From FW021-bin31 sp964647485 (GTDB taxonomy: Bacteria; Bacteroidota; Bacteroidia; Chitinophagales; Chitinophagaceae), in the NCBI GenBank assembly GCA_964647485.1, contig CAZYHV010000015.1, positions 1 to 64,000 on the forward strand: a DNA stretch of 64,000 bases, in the 5' to 3' direction. A model generated the notes under the pieces. The model did no database searches. It saw only the letters and a list, made by a program, of their open reading frames with translations, and was not told where the DNA came from. Positions 1-8,404 of the stretch are shown piece after piece (within the stretch, counting starts at the first letter, position 1; the number at the start of each line of letters is the position of its first letter). The translations under genes were made by a program, and so were the position numbers.

Positions 1-375
1 CATTCCGACCATCGGGAGGAATCTCAAACAAGTTCAAAGAGGTTCTTGCCTTATCCCTAATGAACTGCTAGTCATTCCGACCATCGGGAGGAATCTCAAA
101 CAAGTTCAAAGAGGTTCTTGCCTTATCCCTAATGAACTGCTAGTCATTCCGACCATCGGGAGGAATCTCAAACAAGTTCAAAGAGGTTCTTGCCTTATCA
201 CAATTAAACTGCTAGTCATTCCAACCAACGGGAGGAATCTCAAACAGTTCAAAAAGGTTCTTGCTTTATCACTAATGAACTGCTGGCCATTCTGACCAAC
301 GGGAGGAATCTCAAACAAGTTCAAAGAGGTTCATACCTTATCCCTAATAAACTGCTAGTCATTCCGACCAACGGG
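1..375. repeat. 72-bp tandem repeat array, five units plus a partial sixth
   Basis: Units begin at 1, 73, 145, 217 and 288, and a partial unit begins at 360. Unit length is 72 bp except the fourth (71 bp, one A lost in the CAAACAAG stretch). Units 1 and 2 are identical. Unit 3 differs only in its last third, and units 4 and 5 diverge further, so the array decays left to right and may continue upstream of the window. Each unit starts CATTCCGACCATCGGGAGG and can fold a short hairpin (ATTCC/GGAAT with inner CCGA/TCGG). Function unknown. There are no spacers, so it is not a CRISPR array. Confidence 0.9.
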
Positions 376-608
376 AATCTAGAATCTAAAGTATTTTATT
401 ATTAAAAGTTAAAATTTTCAGAAAAAACCCTTGTTAATTAGAAATTCATTTTAGTTATTAAAGGATTTAAATATATATAATATATAATTATATATTAATT
501 TAAGATGAGATTAATATAAGTTTGTTTCTTTCCTGACGATATTTTGTATTATTCTATTACGTAAAAATTCGTTATTTTTGTTCTCCTTAACTTTAAACCT
601 ATTGCGTA
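376..608. other. AT-rich spacer before the first gene
   Basis: Very AT-rich sequence with a run of alternating TA palindromes around 465-500. No ORF, tRNA or clear TAnnTTTG promoter was found. It presumably holds the promoter of the gene starting at 609, but I cannot place it. Confidence 0.4.
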
Positions 609-1730
609 ATGAAGGAAAGAATACCTTTATTATATATTGATGATGAAGTTCATAATTTGAATGCTTTTAAGGCAAGTTTTAGACGCGATTATGAAATACA
701 TACGACTTCTCAAGTTACAGAAGCACGTAAGATTCTAGAAGAATGTACCATACCTATTATTATCGCTGATCAGCGAATGCCCGGGACTTCAGGGGTGGAA
801 TTTTTCAATTCTATCAAAACCTCCAGTTCGGATGCTATACGAATTCTTATCACGGCCTATACTGATATTGAATCGATTATAGATTCTATTAATAAAGGAG
901 AGATTTATAGATATGTTAAAAAACCTTGGGAATATTATGATCTAAGAAACACCATTACCAATGCTTATGAAATTTATCAAACCCGAAAAGAATTAAATCA
1001 ACAGATTAGAGGTTTACGGAAAAACAAGGAGGAAAGAAAGAGGTTTATTGATCATATTTCACAGGAGGTGCGGGGAATTCTCCTGTCTTCTTTGGGAATT
1101 GTTAATTTAATGAAAACAGATCAGTCTCTCAATGGGAATAAGGAGAGTTTTGATATTTTAGGGGAAAACTTATATCGATTAAAAGATTTTACGCAACAAA
1201 TGATTGCCTATTATACAAATGCAGACGCCCTCTTAAAATACAATGAGATTGATTTTACAGACCTTCTTCAAAATTTTGTAAAGAGTTTTAGTTCAGATCT
1301 TGTACACTTTCAGGTGAATGTTCAACAAGATCAAGTATGCTATGGAGATGTGTTTCGTATCAAAACCATATTAAAAAATTTGATTGAGAATGCCATTCGA
1401 TTTAAAAATTTAGATCGAGGGAATGTTCTCATTGATATAGCTGTTAAAGTGGAGAACGAAGGAACGGAAATCTGTATTTCTGATAATGGCGTAGGGATTG
1501 AAGAAGCAGATATAAAAAAGATTTTTGAATTATTCTTTCATGGGGATAATAAGCAAGCCGGAGCAGGTATCGGATTATTTGTGGTACATGAGGCGGTGGT
1601 CAGGATGAATGGCGAAATAGCCATTTCTTCAAAAGTAGAGGAAGGGACAACGATTACTGTCAAGCTCCCTCAACATTGGGAGAGTCGAGAGATAGAAAAG
1701 TCGCTAAACGCCGATGTTCATTCCTTATAA
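609..1730 (+). CDS. Response regulator receiver fused to a degenerate histidine-kinase module
   Basis: Cytosolic two-domain signalling protein of 373 aa with no membrane segment. Residues 5-125 are a receiver domain with acidic pair D11/D12, phosphoacceptor D54 (motif ADQRMPG), T82 and K105 (VKKPWE). A charged helix leads into a dimerisation-like helix at about 140-175, where the usual phosphorylatable His of the H-box is Q152 (ISQEVRGIL). The ATPase domain looks intact: N-box NLIENAIRF, G1 box SDNGVGI near 292, and G2 box GAGIGLF. It may therefore bind ATP without autophosphorylating at the normal site; H149, three residues earlier, is the only nearby alternative. Its 3' end overlaps the convergent hybrid kinase by 71 bp. 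Input and output partners are not evident. Confidence 0.8.
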   Translation: MKERIPLLYIDDEVHNLNAFKASFRRDYEIHTTSQVTEARKILEECTIPIIIADQRMPGTSGVEFFNSIKTSSSDAIRILITAYTDIESIIDSINKGEIYRYVKKPWEYYDLRNTITNAYEIYQTRKELNQQIRGLRKNKEERKRFIDHISQEVRGILLSSLGIVNLMKTDQSLNGNKESFDILGENLYRLKDFTQQMIAYYTNADALLKYNEIDFTDLLQNFVKSFSSDLVHFQVNVQQDQVCYGDVFRIKTILKNLIENAIRFKNLDRGNVLIDIAVKVENEGTEICISDNGVGIEEADIKKIFELFFHGDNKQAGAGIGLFVVHEAVVRMNGEIAISSKVEEGTTITVKLPQHWESREIEKSLNADVHSL

Positions 1731-4032
1731 GTGGTAGAAATTCGGCTACTTCTTTTTTTATTTGAGTAAAAAGGTCGATGGCAAGATGATATTCCTTCGC
1801 TTTAATCTGATCATTTCCTTTTTGTATTTTTTGTGCTATTTGAGTGAGTCCTACCATTGAAAAGTTAGGTTTGATCTTATGCCCCAGTTCCCTAAGCTTT
1901 TTCCAATCCTTTAGAGCCAAGTCTTGAGAGAGTTCTTCTATATCTGTATCTATTTCCTCTAGAAAAATACGAAATAGATTTTCAGCATACTTTAAATTAT
2001 CTGCATAAAGATTATTCAGATAGGGAGTATCCAGTGCATCATCAAACTGAAAGCTCTTTTGGGTGTCTTTTTGATCCTCTTCGGGAGAGTCCTTAAGTAA
2101 ATATTGTTGTAATAATTGAAGTAATTGTTGAGGAGTAAACGGTTTTGATAAGAAGTCGTTTATCCCGGCCTTGCGAGCTTGCTCCGCCGTTTCTTTGAGT
2201 GCAACTGCCGAAAAAAGAACAATGGGAGTGGAATGATTTGGATTTGTTTTTTGTCTTATTGAAGAGGTGAGAACGATCCCATCCATCCCCGGAAGTTTCA
2301 AATCGGTAAGAATAAGATCATATTTCCTTTTTCTCGACAACCTCTCCCCTTCCTTCCCATTTTCTGCTATATCAAAAGACAGATTTTCTTTTTCCAGGAG
2401 AGCAGAAAGGTAGCTGATGTTCATGGGATTATCTTCAATGACCAACAATCGTGCATTTTCTTTAAAAGAATATTGGGTAGAAAGGGTATCTCGGTCTTCT
2501 TGTAGAGGCTGAGATGTTTTCTCAAAGGGAATAGAAAAATAAAAGGAGGATCCTTCTCCTAAGGTACTTTCTACTTTCAAATTGCCCCCCATTAAGTCCA
2601 CCAGTTTTTTAGCAATAAACAGTCCCAATCCTGATCCATCATAAGTAGAAGCGATATCACTTACTCGTTTAAAATCCTGAAATATTTTCTTTTTATTCTT
2701 TTTGGATATGCCTATTCCGGTATCTTCCACTTGAAATTTAATCCAGATAGTTTGTTCATGTTTTTTTTCTTGCTCTATTAAAATACGAATGGTTCCTTTC
2801 TCTGTAAACTTTTCAGCATTGGTGAGCAGGTTCATTAAAACTTGATTTAAGATTAAAGTATCTCCTAGAAGAAAAACTTTGATTTGGGGATCAATTTTAT
2901 AATTAAGTGCGATGGGCTTACCCTCCAATCGGAAAGAAAAAGTATCTACCAATGCACGAACCAGCCGGTGTAAATCAAATTTTGTTTCATGAATTTCTTG
3001 TTGTCCTGTTTCGATTTTAGCGAAATCAAGAATGTCATTAAGTAGTCCCAAAAGGATATCTGAGGCATTCTTTAGGACTTTAAAATTTTCTTTTTGTTTT
3101 TTTGTTAGGGAGTTCTCTTCCATCAGCATGGTCATCCCAATAATAGCATTGAGTGGTGTTCGAATATCATGGGACATACTGGCGAGAAATTGTTGCTGAG
3201 CTATTTGAGCTTTTTCTGCCTTTTCTTTAGCCTTCTCCAATTCTTCCTGAAGTTCCTTATATGCTGTTATATCTGTGAAAAGGAGCCCCACTTTTTTGTG
3301 ATAGTACTTCTTTTCATAATCATGCAAAACAGTACAGCGAACCCATTTTATTCCCTCGATGGTGTTTAATCCTAATTCCGGGTTATTAGTTTCACTTCCT
3401 ATAGGATTAGTCCTTAAAAGCTCTTCTTTAAGATTCTCTTTTCCAAAATAACAGCAATCCAAAAGATTCATTTTTGTGAGAGATTCTTCCGGATAGCCCA
3501 TAAAGCGGTTAAATAAAGAAGAAGTAGTTACTATATCTCCTTGAGGGGATACATGACAACAAAGGAGCCCCGGGGATCCAAAGCTTTCGATAAATGAACT
3601 TTCAGAATTTTTTATATTTGAGACGGAGTCCTCCTTTTCATCACTGAGAATAGATTGCCAAATGGCTCCCATATAACGACCGGTATCAGAAAAAACAGGA
3701 ATGTAATTTGTCTCTGAAAAGGCTTCATTGATAAGAAGTGATTTTATGCCAAAGCAAGGTTCTCTTCTCTTGGAAACGGTGAGGATCCTATGTTTAAACT
3801 TATCGGGTTGTTGATGAAATTCCTTAAATAACTCAAGTCCTTGACTCAACTTCTTGCCTACCATGAGCCTCAGCTCCGGTCTGCCATGGGGTGGGGTCAA
3901 AAGAATCTTATTTATCCAACAGATGGTGTCTGTTTCTTCTGTGATGAGAATACCTGTATTGCTGTCCTCCAAAATATGATGGAGGGGTAATTGAAGGATT
4001 GCATCCTCTTTGTTATTCTTCTTAGCAGACAT
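1660..4032 (-). CDS. Cytosolic hybrid sensor histidine kinase (PAS-PAS-HisKA-HATPase-REC-HPt)
   Basis: 790 aa with no transmembrane helix or signal peptide, so it should sense a cytoplasmic cue. Two PAS-like regions (about 10-130 and 145-262) precede a coiled segment and an H-box with phosphoacceptor H288 (SMSHDIRTPLNAI). The ATPase domain follows (N-box MNLLTNAEKF, G1 EDTGIGI, G2 GSGLGLF). A receiver domain has D577 (LTDLKLPGMDG) and a KPF motif, and a C-terminal HPt domain has its His near 718 (LGHKIKP). All phosphorelay residues are present, unlike in the neighbouring convergent kinase-like gene. The HPt output suggests transfer to a separate response regulator; the LytTR regulator just upstream on the same strand is one candidate. 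Confidence 0.92.
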   Translation of the reverse strand: MSAKKNNKEDAILQLPLHHILEDSNTGILITEETDTICWINKILLTPPHGRPELRLMVGKKLSQGLELFKEFHQQPDKFKHRILTVSKRREPCFGIKSLLINEAFSETNYIPVFSDTGRYMGAIWQSILSDEKEDSVSNIKNSESSFIESFGSPGLLCCHVSPQGDIVTTSSLFNRFMGYPEESLTKMNLLDCCYFGKENLKEELLRTNPIGSETNNPELGLNTIEGIKWVRCTVLHDYEKKYYHKKVGLLFTDITAYKELQEELEKAKEKAEKAQIAQQQFLASMSHDIRTPLNAIIGMTMLMEENSLTKKQKENFKVLKNASDILLGLLNDILDFAKIETGQQEIHETKFDLHRLVRALVDTFSFRLEGKPIALNYKIDPQIKVFLLGDTLILNQVLMNLLTNAEKFTEKGTIRILIEQEKKHEQTIWIKFQVEDTGIGISKKNKKKIFQDFKRVSDIASTYDGSGLGLFIAKKLVDLMGGNLKVESTLGEGSSFYFSIPFEKTSQPLQEDRDTLSTQYSFKENARLLVIEDNPMNISYLSALLEKENLSFDIAENGKEGERLSRKRKYDLILTDLKLPGMDGIVLTSSIRQKTNPNHSTPIVLFSAVALKETAEQARKAGINDFLSKPFTPQQLLQLLQQYLLKDSPEEDQKDTQKSFQFDDALDTPYLNNLYADNLKYAENLFRIFLEEIDTDIEELSQDLALKDWKKLRELGHKIKPNFSMVGLTQIAQKIQKGNDQIKAKEYHLAIDLFTQIKKEVAEFLPLIRNEHRRLATFLSLDSPNVEGA

Positions 4033-4236
4033 CAGTTAAAATAGTTTCAGTCTAAAATAAGTAAGATCTATTTATACATTAATTATACGTTCACTGCCCA
4101 ATATTCTGCGTTCCCTAATTCAAACAGAACGATAACATAAAATTGCAAAAATATCTAAAATAAGGATCCTACCTTTGAATACAGAACTTTAACCTATAAT
4201 AGTAACTTACTTTAACCTTTTTTAACCTTTTCTTTT

Positions 4237-4278
4237 AAGCTACTTTTACTTTTTTGGAATGAAGAGTCGAAGTAGCTT
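4237..4278. terminator. Possible hairpin terminator beyond the LytTR gene
   Basis: A 9-bp inverted repeat (AAGCTACTT / AAGTAGCTT, 4237-4245 and 4270-4278) with a 24-nt loop lies directly after the stop of the minus-strand LytTR gene. The T-run follows the hairpin on the plus strand, and the minus-strand downstream side is A-rich, so orientation and function are uncertain. Confidence 0.3.
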
Positions 4279-4280
4279 TT

Positions 4281-5045
4281 TTATATATCTATTACCCCAT
4301 TCAATATTTTAAAGAAGTGATTTTTCTTTCGTAGTGCAATAGGAATAATTTCATTATTACTCATAATTACGGCGGCTCCTACCCCTTTTAAAATCCTGGA
4401 AATATGATTCATATTAACAATAAAAGATTTATGCGTTCTATAGAAGCCCTTATCTCCTAACATACTGTCATACTCTTTCAGAGGTTTAGAGACCAGACAG
4501 GTTTTCTTTTTGACCAGATGAATTTTTGTATAACTGTCACTCGCTTCACAATAGATAATATCTTCTAATTTTACCAGACTATAACCTTCATCTTCCGGAA
4601 TGACAATTTTTGACATTCCCGATTCTTTGTTTTGCAAATAGTCCTTCAAAAAGGGAATCAATTCATTGGTTTGATCCGGATTACGATGAGGCTTTACTTT
4701 TTGTAAAGCAGCTTTTACTTCTTCAATGTGAAGAGGCTTTAAGATATAATCTAGGGCTGCAAATTTTATCGCCTGAATGGCATATTCTTCATGTGCGGTG
4801 GTGAAAATAACGTCAAAATGGACTTCAGGAAATTCGTTGAGCACGTCAAATTCACTTTCCGGGGGCATTTCAACATCCAAAAAGAGCACATCCGGCTGTG
4901 TTTTCTTAATGATGGTTGACGCTTCTTCTACTGTTCGTCCGACTCCAACCACTTCTACATTATCACAGTGTTCTTCCAGGATGAGTTGCAATATTTTAAT
5001 ATCTTTGAGTGTATCTTCTGCTATAACAGCCTTTATTGTTTCCAT
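4281..5045 (-). CDS. LytTR-family DNA-binding response regulator
   Basis: 254 aa. The N-terminal receiver has acidic residues E10/D11, phosphoacceptor D57 (LFLDVEMPP), a switch Thr in FTTAHEEY and K in DYILKPL. The C-terminal LytTR domain (about 145-250) has the typical LEDIIYCEASDSYTKI and FYRTHKSFIVN motifs, which bind DNA as a ten-stranded beta fold. These regulators usually pair with a membrane LytS-type kinase, and none is adjacent. The nearest kinase is the soluble hybrid kinase starting at 4032 on the same strand, 248 bp downstream, so a phosphorelay between them is possible but unproven. The exopolysaccharide locus begins divergently about 280 bp upstream. Confidence 0.92.
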   Translation of the reverse strand: METIKAVIAEDTLKDIKILQLILEEHCDNVEVVGVGRTVEEASTIIKKTQPDVLFLDVEMPPESEFDVLNEFPEVHFDVIFTTAHEEYAIQAIKFAALDYILKPLHIEEVKAALQKVKPHRNPDQTNELIPFLKDYLQNKESGMSKIVIPEDEGYSLVKLEDIIYCEASDSYTKIHLVKKKTCLVSKPLKEYDSMLGDKGFYRTHKSFIVNMNHISRILKGVGAAVIMSNNEIIPIALRKKNHFFKILNGVIDI

Positions 5046-5211
5046 AATTCATGTTATATATACAACATTCTATTTTTAGCAATATACTAAATAAGGACTT
5101 ACTTTCTATGAATTCAAGGCAAATTTATCCTTTTATCTTGTAAAAGAAGCCTTTTACGAAGAAAAATAATTGTTTTACGAGTTTAGAATGCATCCTGCAT
5201 AGGGGATAATG

Positions 5212-5219
5212 TAATTTTG
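5212..5219 (+). promoter_or_regulatory. Candidate Bacteroidota -7 promoter element (TAATTTTG)
   Basis: An exact match to TAnnTTTG about 110 bp upstream of the sulfotransferase start. No convincing -33 TTTG is present at the expected 19-21 bp spacing, so this is only a candidate. Confidence 0.35.
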
Positions 5220-5327
5220 CATATCGAAAAGGTGGAACTAGTACATCATTTATTATAGTTTCTTAAGGTTCCTTAACCTATCTGATGAGGTTGAAGATTA
5301 TTCATAATAAAGTCATTTGTCATCAAT

Positions 5328-6215
5328 ATGCAGAAAACATTGATTAATATTTTAGGAACTTCACGATCCGGAACTACCATGTTAGATTTAATAATGGGAA
5401 ATGATAATCAATCTTTTTCTATGGGAGAAGTTTATGCTTTGTTTAGACCACATCGACCACATCATTTCTCAATAGATTGTAACTGTGGTAATCCCCAATG
5501 TCCTTATTGGATGAAAATTATCCAATTGAAGGAAAAGGATCTCTTTGTGAAATCTTTCGAAATTTTAGATGTAAGATATATCATAGATTCCTCTAAAGAT
5601 TTACCTTGGGTCATGGATAGCTGTCATGCCTTAAGAAACAAAAAGAATATTAGCATCATTAACTTCTTACTTTATAAGCCGATTTTGAATTATTGTTATT
5701 CCTTTTGGAAAAGAAATTATACAATAAAAGAAGCAATTCATCAGTTTAAAGTTTATTATACGCGTTTTTTTGAGGCCGGACTTAATGCTTATACAGTAGA
5801 TTTTAAGGAACTGGTTCATTATCCAGATTCAACAATTGAACTCCTTTGTGAAATAACAGGGCAAGCATACACTTCGGATCGGAAAAGATTTTGGGAAAAG
5901 GAGCATCATCATCTTTTTGGCAGTGCCGGAACAAGAAAGCAAGCTAGACAGGGAAATAGTTCGATTAGACCAAAAGAAGAATTCTCTGAAGAATTTAAAT
6001 CCCTAATTCCACAGATTCAACAGATAATAGAAAAAGATAAGGAGCTAACAATTTTATTAAACAAGTTAAATGAATTAGATTATAAAAACAGAAGGAAAGA
6101 AAGTGAACAGAACCAATTCCTATTCAGTAGAATAAAACCCATTTGGTACTATTATAATAAAGGCAAAAAGAAATGGAGATCTGTATTTCCTGATAAATCC
6201 CTCATAAAACAATGA
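5328..6215 (+). CDS. Sulfotransferase-family protein
   Basis: 295 aa. The N-terminal P-loop GTSRSGTTML (residues 10-19) is the 5'-phosphosulfate-binding loop of PAPS-dependent sulfotransferases. A DSSKDLPW motif further on matches the second conserved segment of bacterial members. The protein would transfer sulfate from PAPS to a hydroxyl, here probably on a sugar, given that the exopolysaccharide genes follow. No signal peptide or membrane helix, so it acts in the cytosol. It stands alone before a 429-bp gap and may have its own promoter. The acceptor cannot be told from sequence, and no PAPS-synthesis genes are in the window. Confidence 0.75.
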   Translation: MQKTLINILGTSRSGTTMLDLIMGNDNQSFSMGEVYALFRPHRPHHFSIDCNCGNPQCPYWMKIIQLKEKDLFVKSFEILDVRYIIDSSKDLPWVMDSCHALRNKKNISIINFLLYKPILNYCYSFWKRNYTIKEAIHQFKVYYTRFFEAGLNAYTVDFKELVHYPDSTIELLCEITGQAYTSDRKRFWEKEHHHLFGSAGTRKQARQGNSSIRPKEEFSEEFKSLIPQIQQIIEKDKELTILLNKLNELDYKNRRKESEQNQFLFSRIKPIWYYYNKGKKKWRSVFPDKSLIKQ

Positions 6216-6644
6216 TATTTTATCGGATTAATAGCACTACACCTTTTTGATTTCTTATTTTTCCCTTTGATGTCTTCAGCCGAACCAGGTAAACGTAGCT
6301 TCCCATTGCACAGTTGTATATATTTAGTACACTACGTTGAATGAAGCTTACGTAAATATCTGCAATATTAATCTATTCCCAAACCAAGGAGTTAATACTA
6401 TGTCATTATTAGTATTTTATATTCATGTTTTTCTTAATTGCGAAAGTCCTTAGAAAACAATTTTGCGTTTACGAGAAGATATTAAGCGTTGCCTGTTTTA
6501 ACTCTCGCAATGGCTAAAACTACCTCCTTTCTTTAAAAGATACCACTTACTTTTGTATATGTAGTTTTTAATAAACTAGGCTTTTATATTCGAACTTACC
6601 TGTTTTAATGTGAGTCAGTTGGCGAAGCCGTCTTTAACCTATAA
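6216..6644. other. Intergenic leader before the antiterminator gene
   Basis: 429 bp without a gene. A weak 7-bp inverted repeat (AATACTA/TAGTATT, 6394-6400 and 6410-6416) could end sulfotransferase transcription. A TAnnTTTG element lies at 6548. The rest has no recognisable RNA family or ops-like element. Confidence 0.4.
6548..6555 (+). promoter_or_regulatory. Candidate -7 element for the exopolysaccharide operon (TACTTTTG)
   Basis: An exact TAnnTTTG match about 90 bp upstream of the UpxY-like gene. It would give an untranslated leader of roughly 80 nt, where a UpxY-type factor could load. No good -33 element is visible at standard spacing. Confidence 0.4.
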
Positions 6645-7199
6645 ATGTCAATTATGAAAAACACTTACAACTGGAATGCCGATTATCAATGGTATGTCGT
6701 TTACACCAAGCCCCGTTGGGAAAAGAAAGTAGCCAAACTCCTTTCAAGAAAAGGGATAGAAAACTACTGTCCTTTACAAAAAGAAAAACGCCAATGGAGT
6801 GATCGGAAAAAAATGATAGAAGTACCCTTATTTACTTCTTATGTCTTTGTTCATATTCCCAAAAGGCACATTACCGAAGTAAGAAAGACCACAGGTATTC
6901 TTAACCTGTTATACTGGTTGGGACAACCGGCTGTCGTAAGAGATGAGGAAATTGAAACTATTAAACGTTTTCTAAACGAAGGAGAACGAGTAGAACTGGA
7001 GAAAGCCAGGGTTAATGTTGATGATGAGGTAAGGATATTAAGAGGGCCATTGCTTTCAGAAGAAGGAAAGGTGATGGAAGTGATGCATAATAAAGTAAAG
7101 GTGTTGCTTCCAAGTTTAGGATATGCGTTATTGGTAACCGTAGATAGAAGAAATCTAGAAAAAATTGAATCCTCCGGAGAGGTATTTGCTACTGCTTGA
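6645..7199 (+). CDS. UpxY-type transcription antiterminator (NusG paralogue)
   Basis: 184 aa. The N-terminal NGN domain (about 12-110) starts with the hallmark WYVVYTKPRWEKKVAKLL and contains CPLQKEKRQWSDRKK and PLFTSYVFVHIP. A C-terminal KOW-like domain (about 120-175) follows. Specialised NusG paralogues of this type are normally the first gene of Bacteroidota capsule or exopolysaccharide operons and let RNA polymerase read through the long locus. That fits its position directly before the Wza and Wzc genes. No UpxZ-like inhibitor gene is present. A second ATG three codons in (6654) is an equally good start. Confidence 0.9.
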   Translation: MSIMKNTYNWNADYQWYVVYTKPRWEKKVAKLLSRKGIENYCPLQKEKRQWSDRKKMIEVPLFTSYVFVHIPKRHITEVRKTTGILNLLYWLGQPAVVRDEEIETIKRFLNEGERVELEKARVNVDDEVRILRGPLLSEEGKVMEVMHNKVKVLLPSLGYALLVTVDRRNLEKIESSGEVFATA

Positions 7200-7367
7200 G
7201 TTTTATCTTCTTCCTATGCCATTATGAAAAAGCAGCCCTGTCTTTGCGAGTTACTTCCGAAGTAATCACAAATAATTATCTCAATGAAGAAGGCCTCTCT
7301 CCTACCCTTACCGAAGCAAAGTCTAGGTTTAACCCCTATAAAGTTGCAATGGCAGTTTGAATAAAAA

Positions 7368-7580
7368 ATCATTGTTGTCCGGTTAAAGTGATGAGCTTCC
7401 CTTCCAAAAGCCGGCAAGTTCGCTTCGCTGAAAGATAGCTGATTGTAACTTTTTGGGAGGAGGGGGCTGGTTGGCAGTCTTGCCCCCTCTCCCGAGCACA
7501 AAATATTCAAGGTTATTTTGAACGAAGTGAAAAATCTGTCTAATAAACTTCATTGATGAGGTTTATCGGACAACAATGAT
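7368..7580. repeat. MITE-like element with 14-bp terminal inverted repeats
   Basis: ATCATTGTTGTCCG at 7368-7381 is matched perfectly by its reverse complement at 7567-7580. Inside lies a GC-rich hairpin (7455-7466 with 7483-7493, one bulge). The right part carries a TTATTTTGAACGAAGTG block that is homologous to a second copy near 39330-39396. AT-rich sequence flanks both ends. The rest of the 7200-7619 gap includes another GTCTTTGCGAGTTACTTC-type repeat fragment near 7238. A 98-codon minus-strand frame across this gap resembles nothing I know and is probably non-coding. Confidence 0.6.
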
Positions 7581-7619
7581 AAAAAATAATAGTTCCCTTT
7601 AAAATTGAAAATATCGAAC

Positions 7620-8396
7620 ATGAAAAAAAGAAATCTTTTCTGGATCATGCTCATCATTCTTCCGATGTTGTTGAATCAGTCTTGTGTCAATACAAAAAAA
7701 GCCACTTATTTTTATAATATCGGTGACACCCTGATGGCCTCAAAATATCCGATTCCGAGACCAATAATTCAACCCAATGATATTCTCAGCATTATTGTGA
7801 GTAGCATGAATCCGGAAGCCTCCGCCACCTACAACCTACCGGATACGCATCCTGCTAACCCGGAGGAGCAACCTGGATATTTGGTCAATCAAAAAGGATA
7901 TATCCAATTCCCTGTTTTGGGAAAAATAAAAGCAGAGGGCTTGACACGAGAGGAGTTGCAGGAAAAAATTGCTAATGAATTAGTAAATAGAAAGCTCCTG
8001 CTGGATCCTATTGTCAGTATTAAACAGACGAATTTTAAAGTGACCGTTTTGGGAGAAGTAAAGGATCCCGGCGTGATTCCCGTTAAAAATGAAAAAATAT
8101 CCTTATTGGAGGCTATTGGAAAAGCGGGAGACTTAACGATTTATGCAGAACGAAATAATGTGCTCCTGGTCAGAATAAAACCCAACGGGGATAAGTTGAC
8201 CCGAAGGCTCAATCTAAACTCCAGTAAAATATTTGATTCTCCCTATTTCTATTTAAAAAATAATGATGTGATCTATGTAGAGCCTAATAAAGCAAAAGTG
8301 GCTTCTTCCGGTCGATCCAATGTGATACTTCCCATCTTGTTTAGTGGGATGTCTCTGGTAATTATCACCCTTCGATATTTAATTGACACTAAATAA
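7620..8396 (+). CDS. wza: Polysaccharide export outer-membrane lipoprotein (Wza-like)
   Basis: 258 aa from the ATG at 7620; an in-frame TTG at 7605 is less likely because the signal peptide starts at the ATG. Residues 1-21 are a lipoprotein signal and C22 is the likely lipidated Cys (LLNQSC). A polysaccharide export domain follows (motif PNDILSIIV), then an SLBB domain (KVTVLGEVKDPG, with ISLLEAIGKAGD). Near the C-terminus is a hydrophobic helix that could span the outer membrane, as in Wza. It would form the export channel working with the tyrosine kinase encoded 8 bp downstream. Confidence 0.92.
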   Translation: MKKRNLFWIMLIILPMLLNQSCVNTKKATYFYNIGDTLMASKYPIPRPIIQPNDILSIIVSSMNPEASATYNLPDTHPANPEEQPGYLVNQKGYIQFPVLGKIKAEGLTREELQEKIANELVNRKLLLDPIVSIKQTNFKVTVLGEVKDPGVIPVKNEKISLLEAIGKAGDLTIYAERNNVLLVRIKPNGDKLTRRLNLNSSKIFDSPYFYLKNNDVIYVEPNKAKVASSGRSNVILPILFSGMSLVIITLRYLIDTK

Positions 8397-8404
8397 AAAT
8401 TAAA

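Noticed and set aside
2..295. Open reading frame with a 24-codon repeat through the 72-bp array
   Set aside because: It has no start codon in the window, breaks at the 71-bp unit, and the repeat family is otherwise intergenic. The open frame is explained by a stop-free 72-bp unit.
1..375. CRISPR array
   Set aside because: The units are directly adjacent with no unique spacers and there are no cas genes. The same holds for the 23-bp array at 44911.
7214..7510. 98-codon minus-strand frame between the antiterminator and Wza genes
   Set aside because: It crosses the MITE-like element and a repeat fragment, and its product resembles nothing and has an odd composition.
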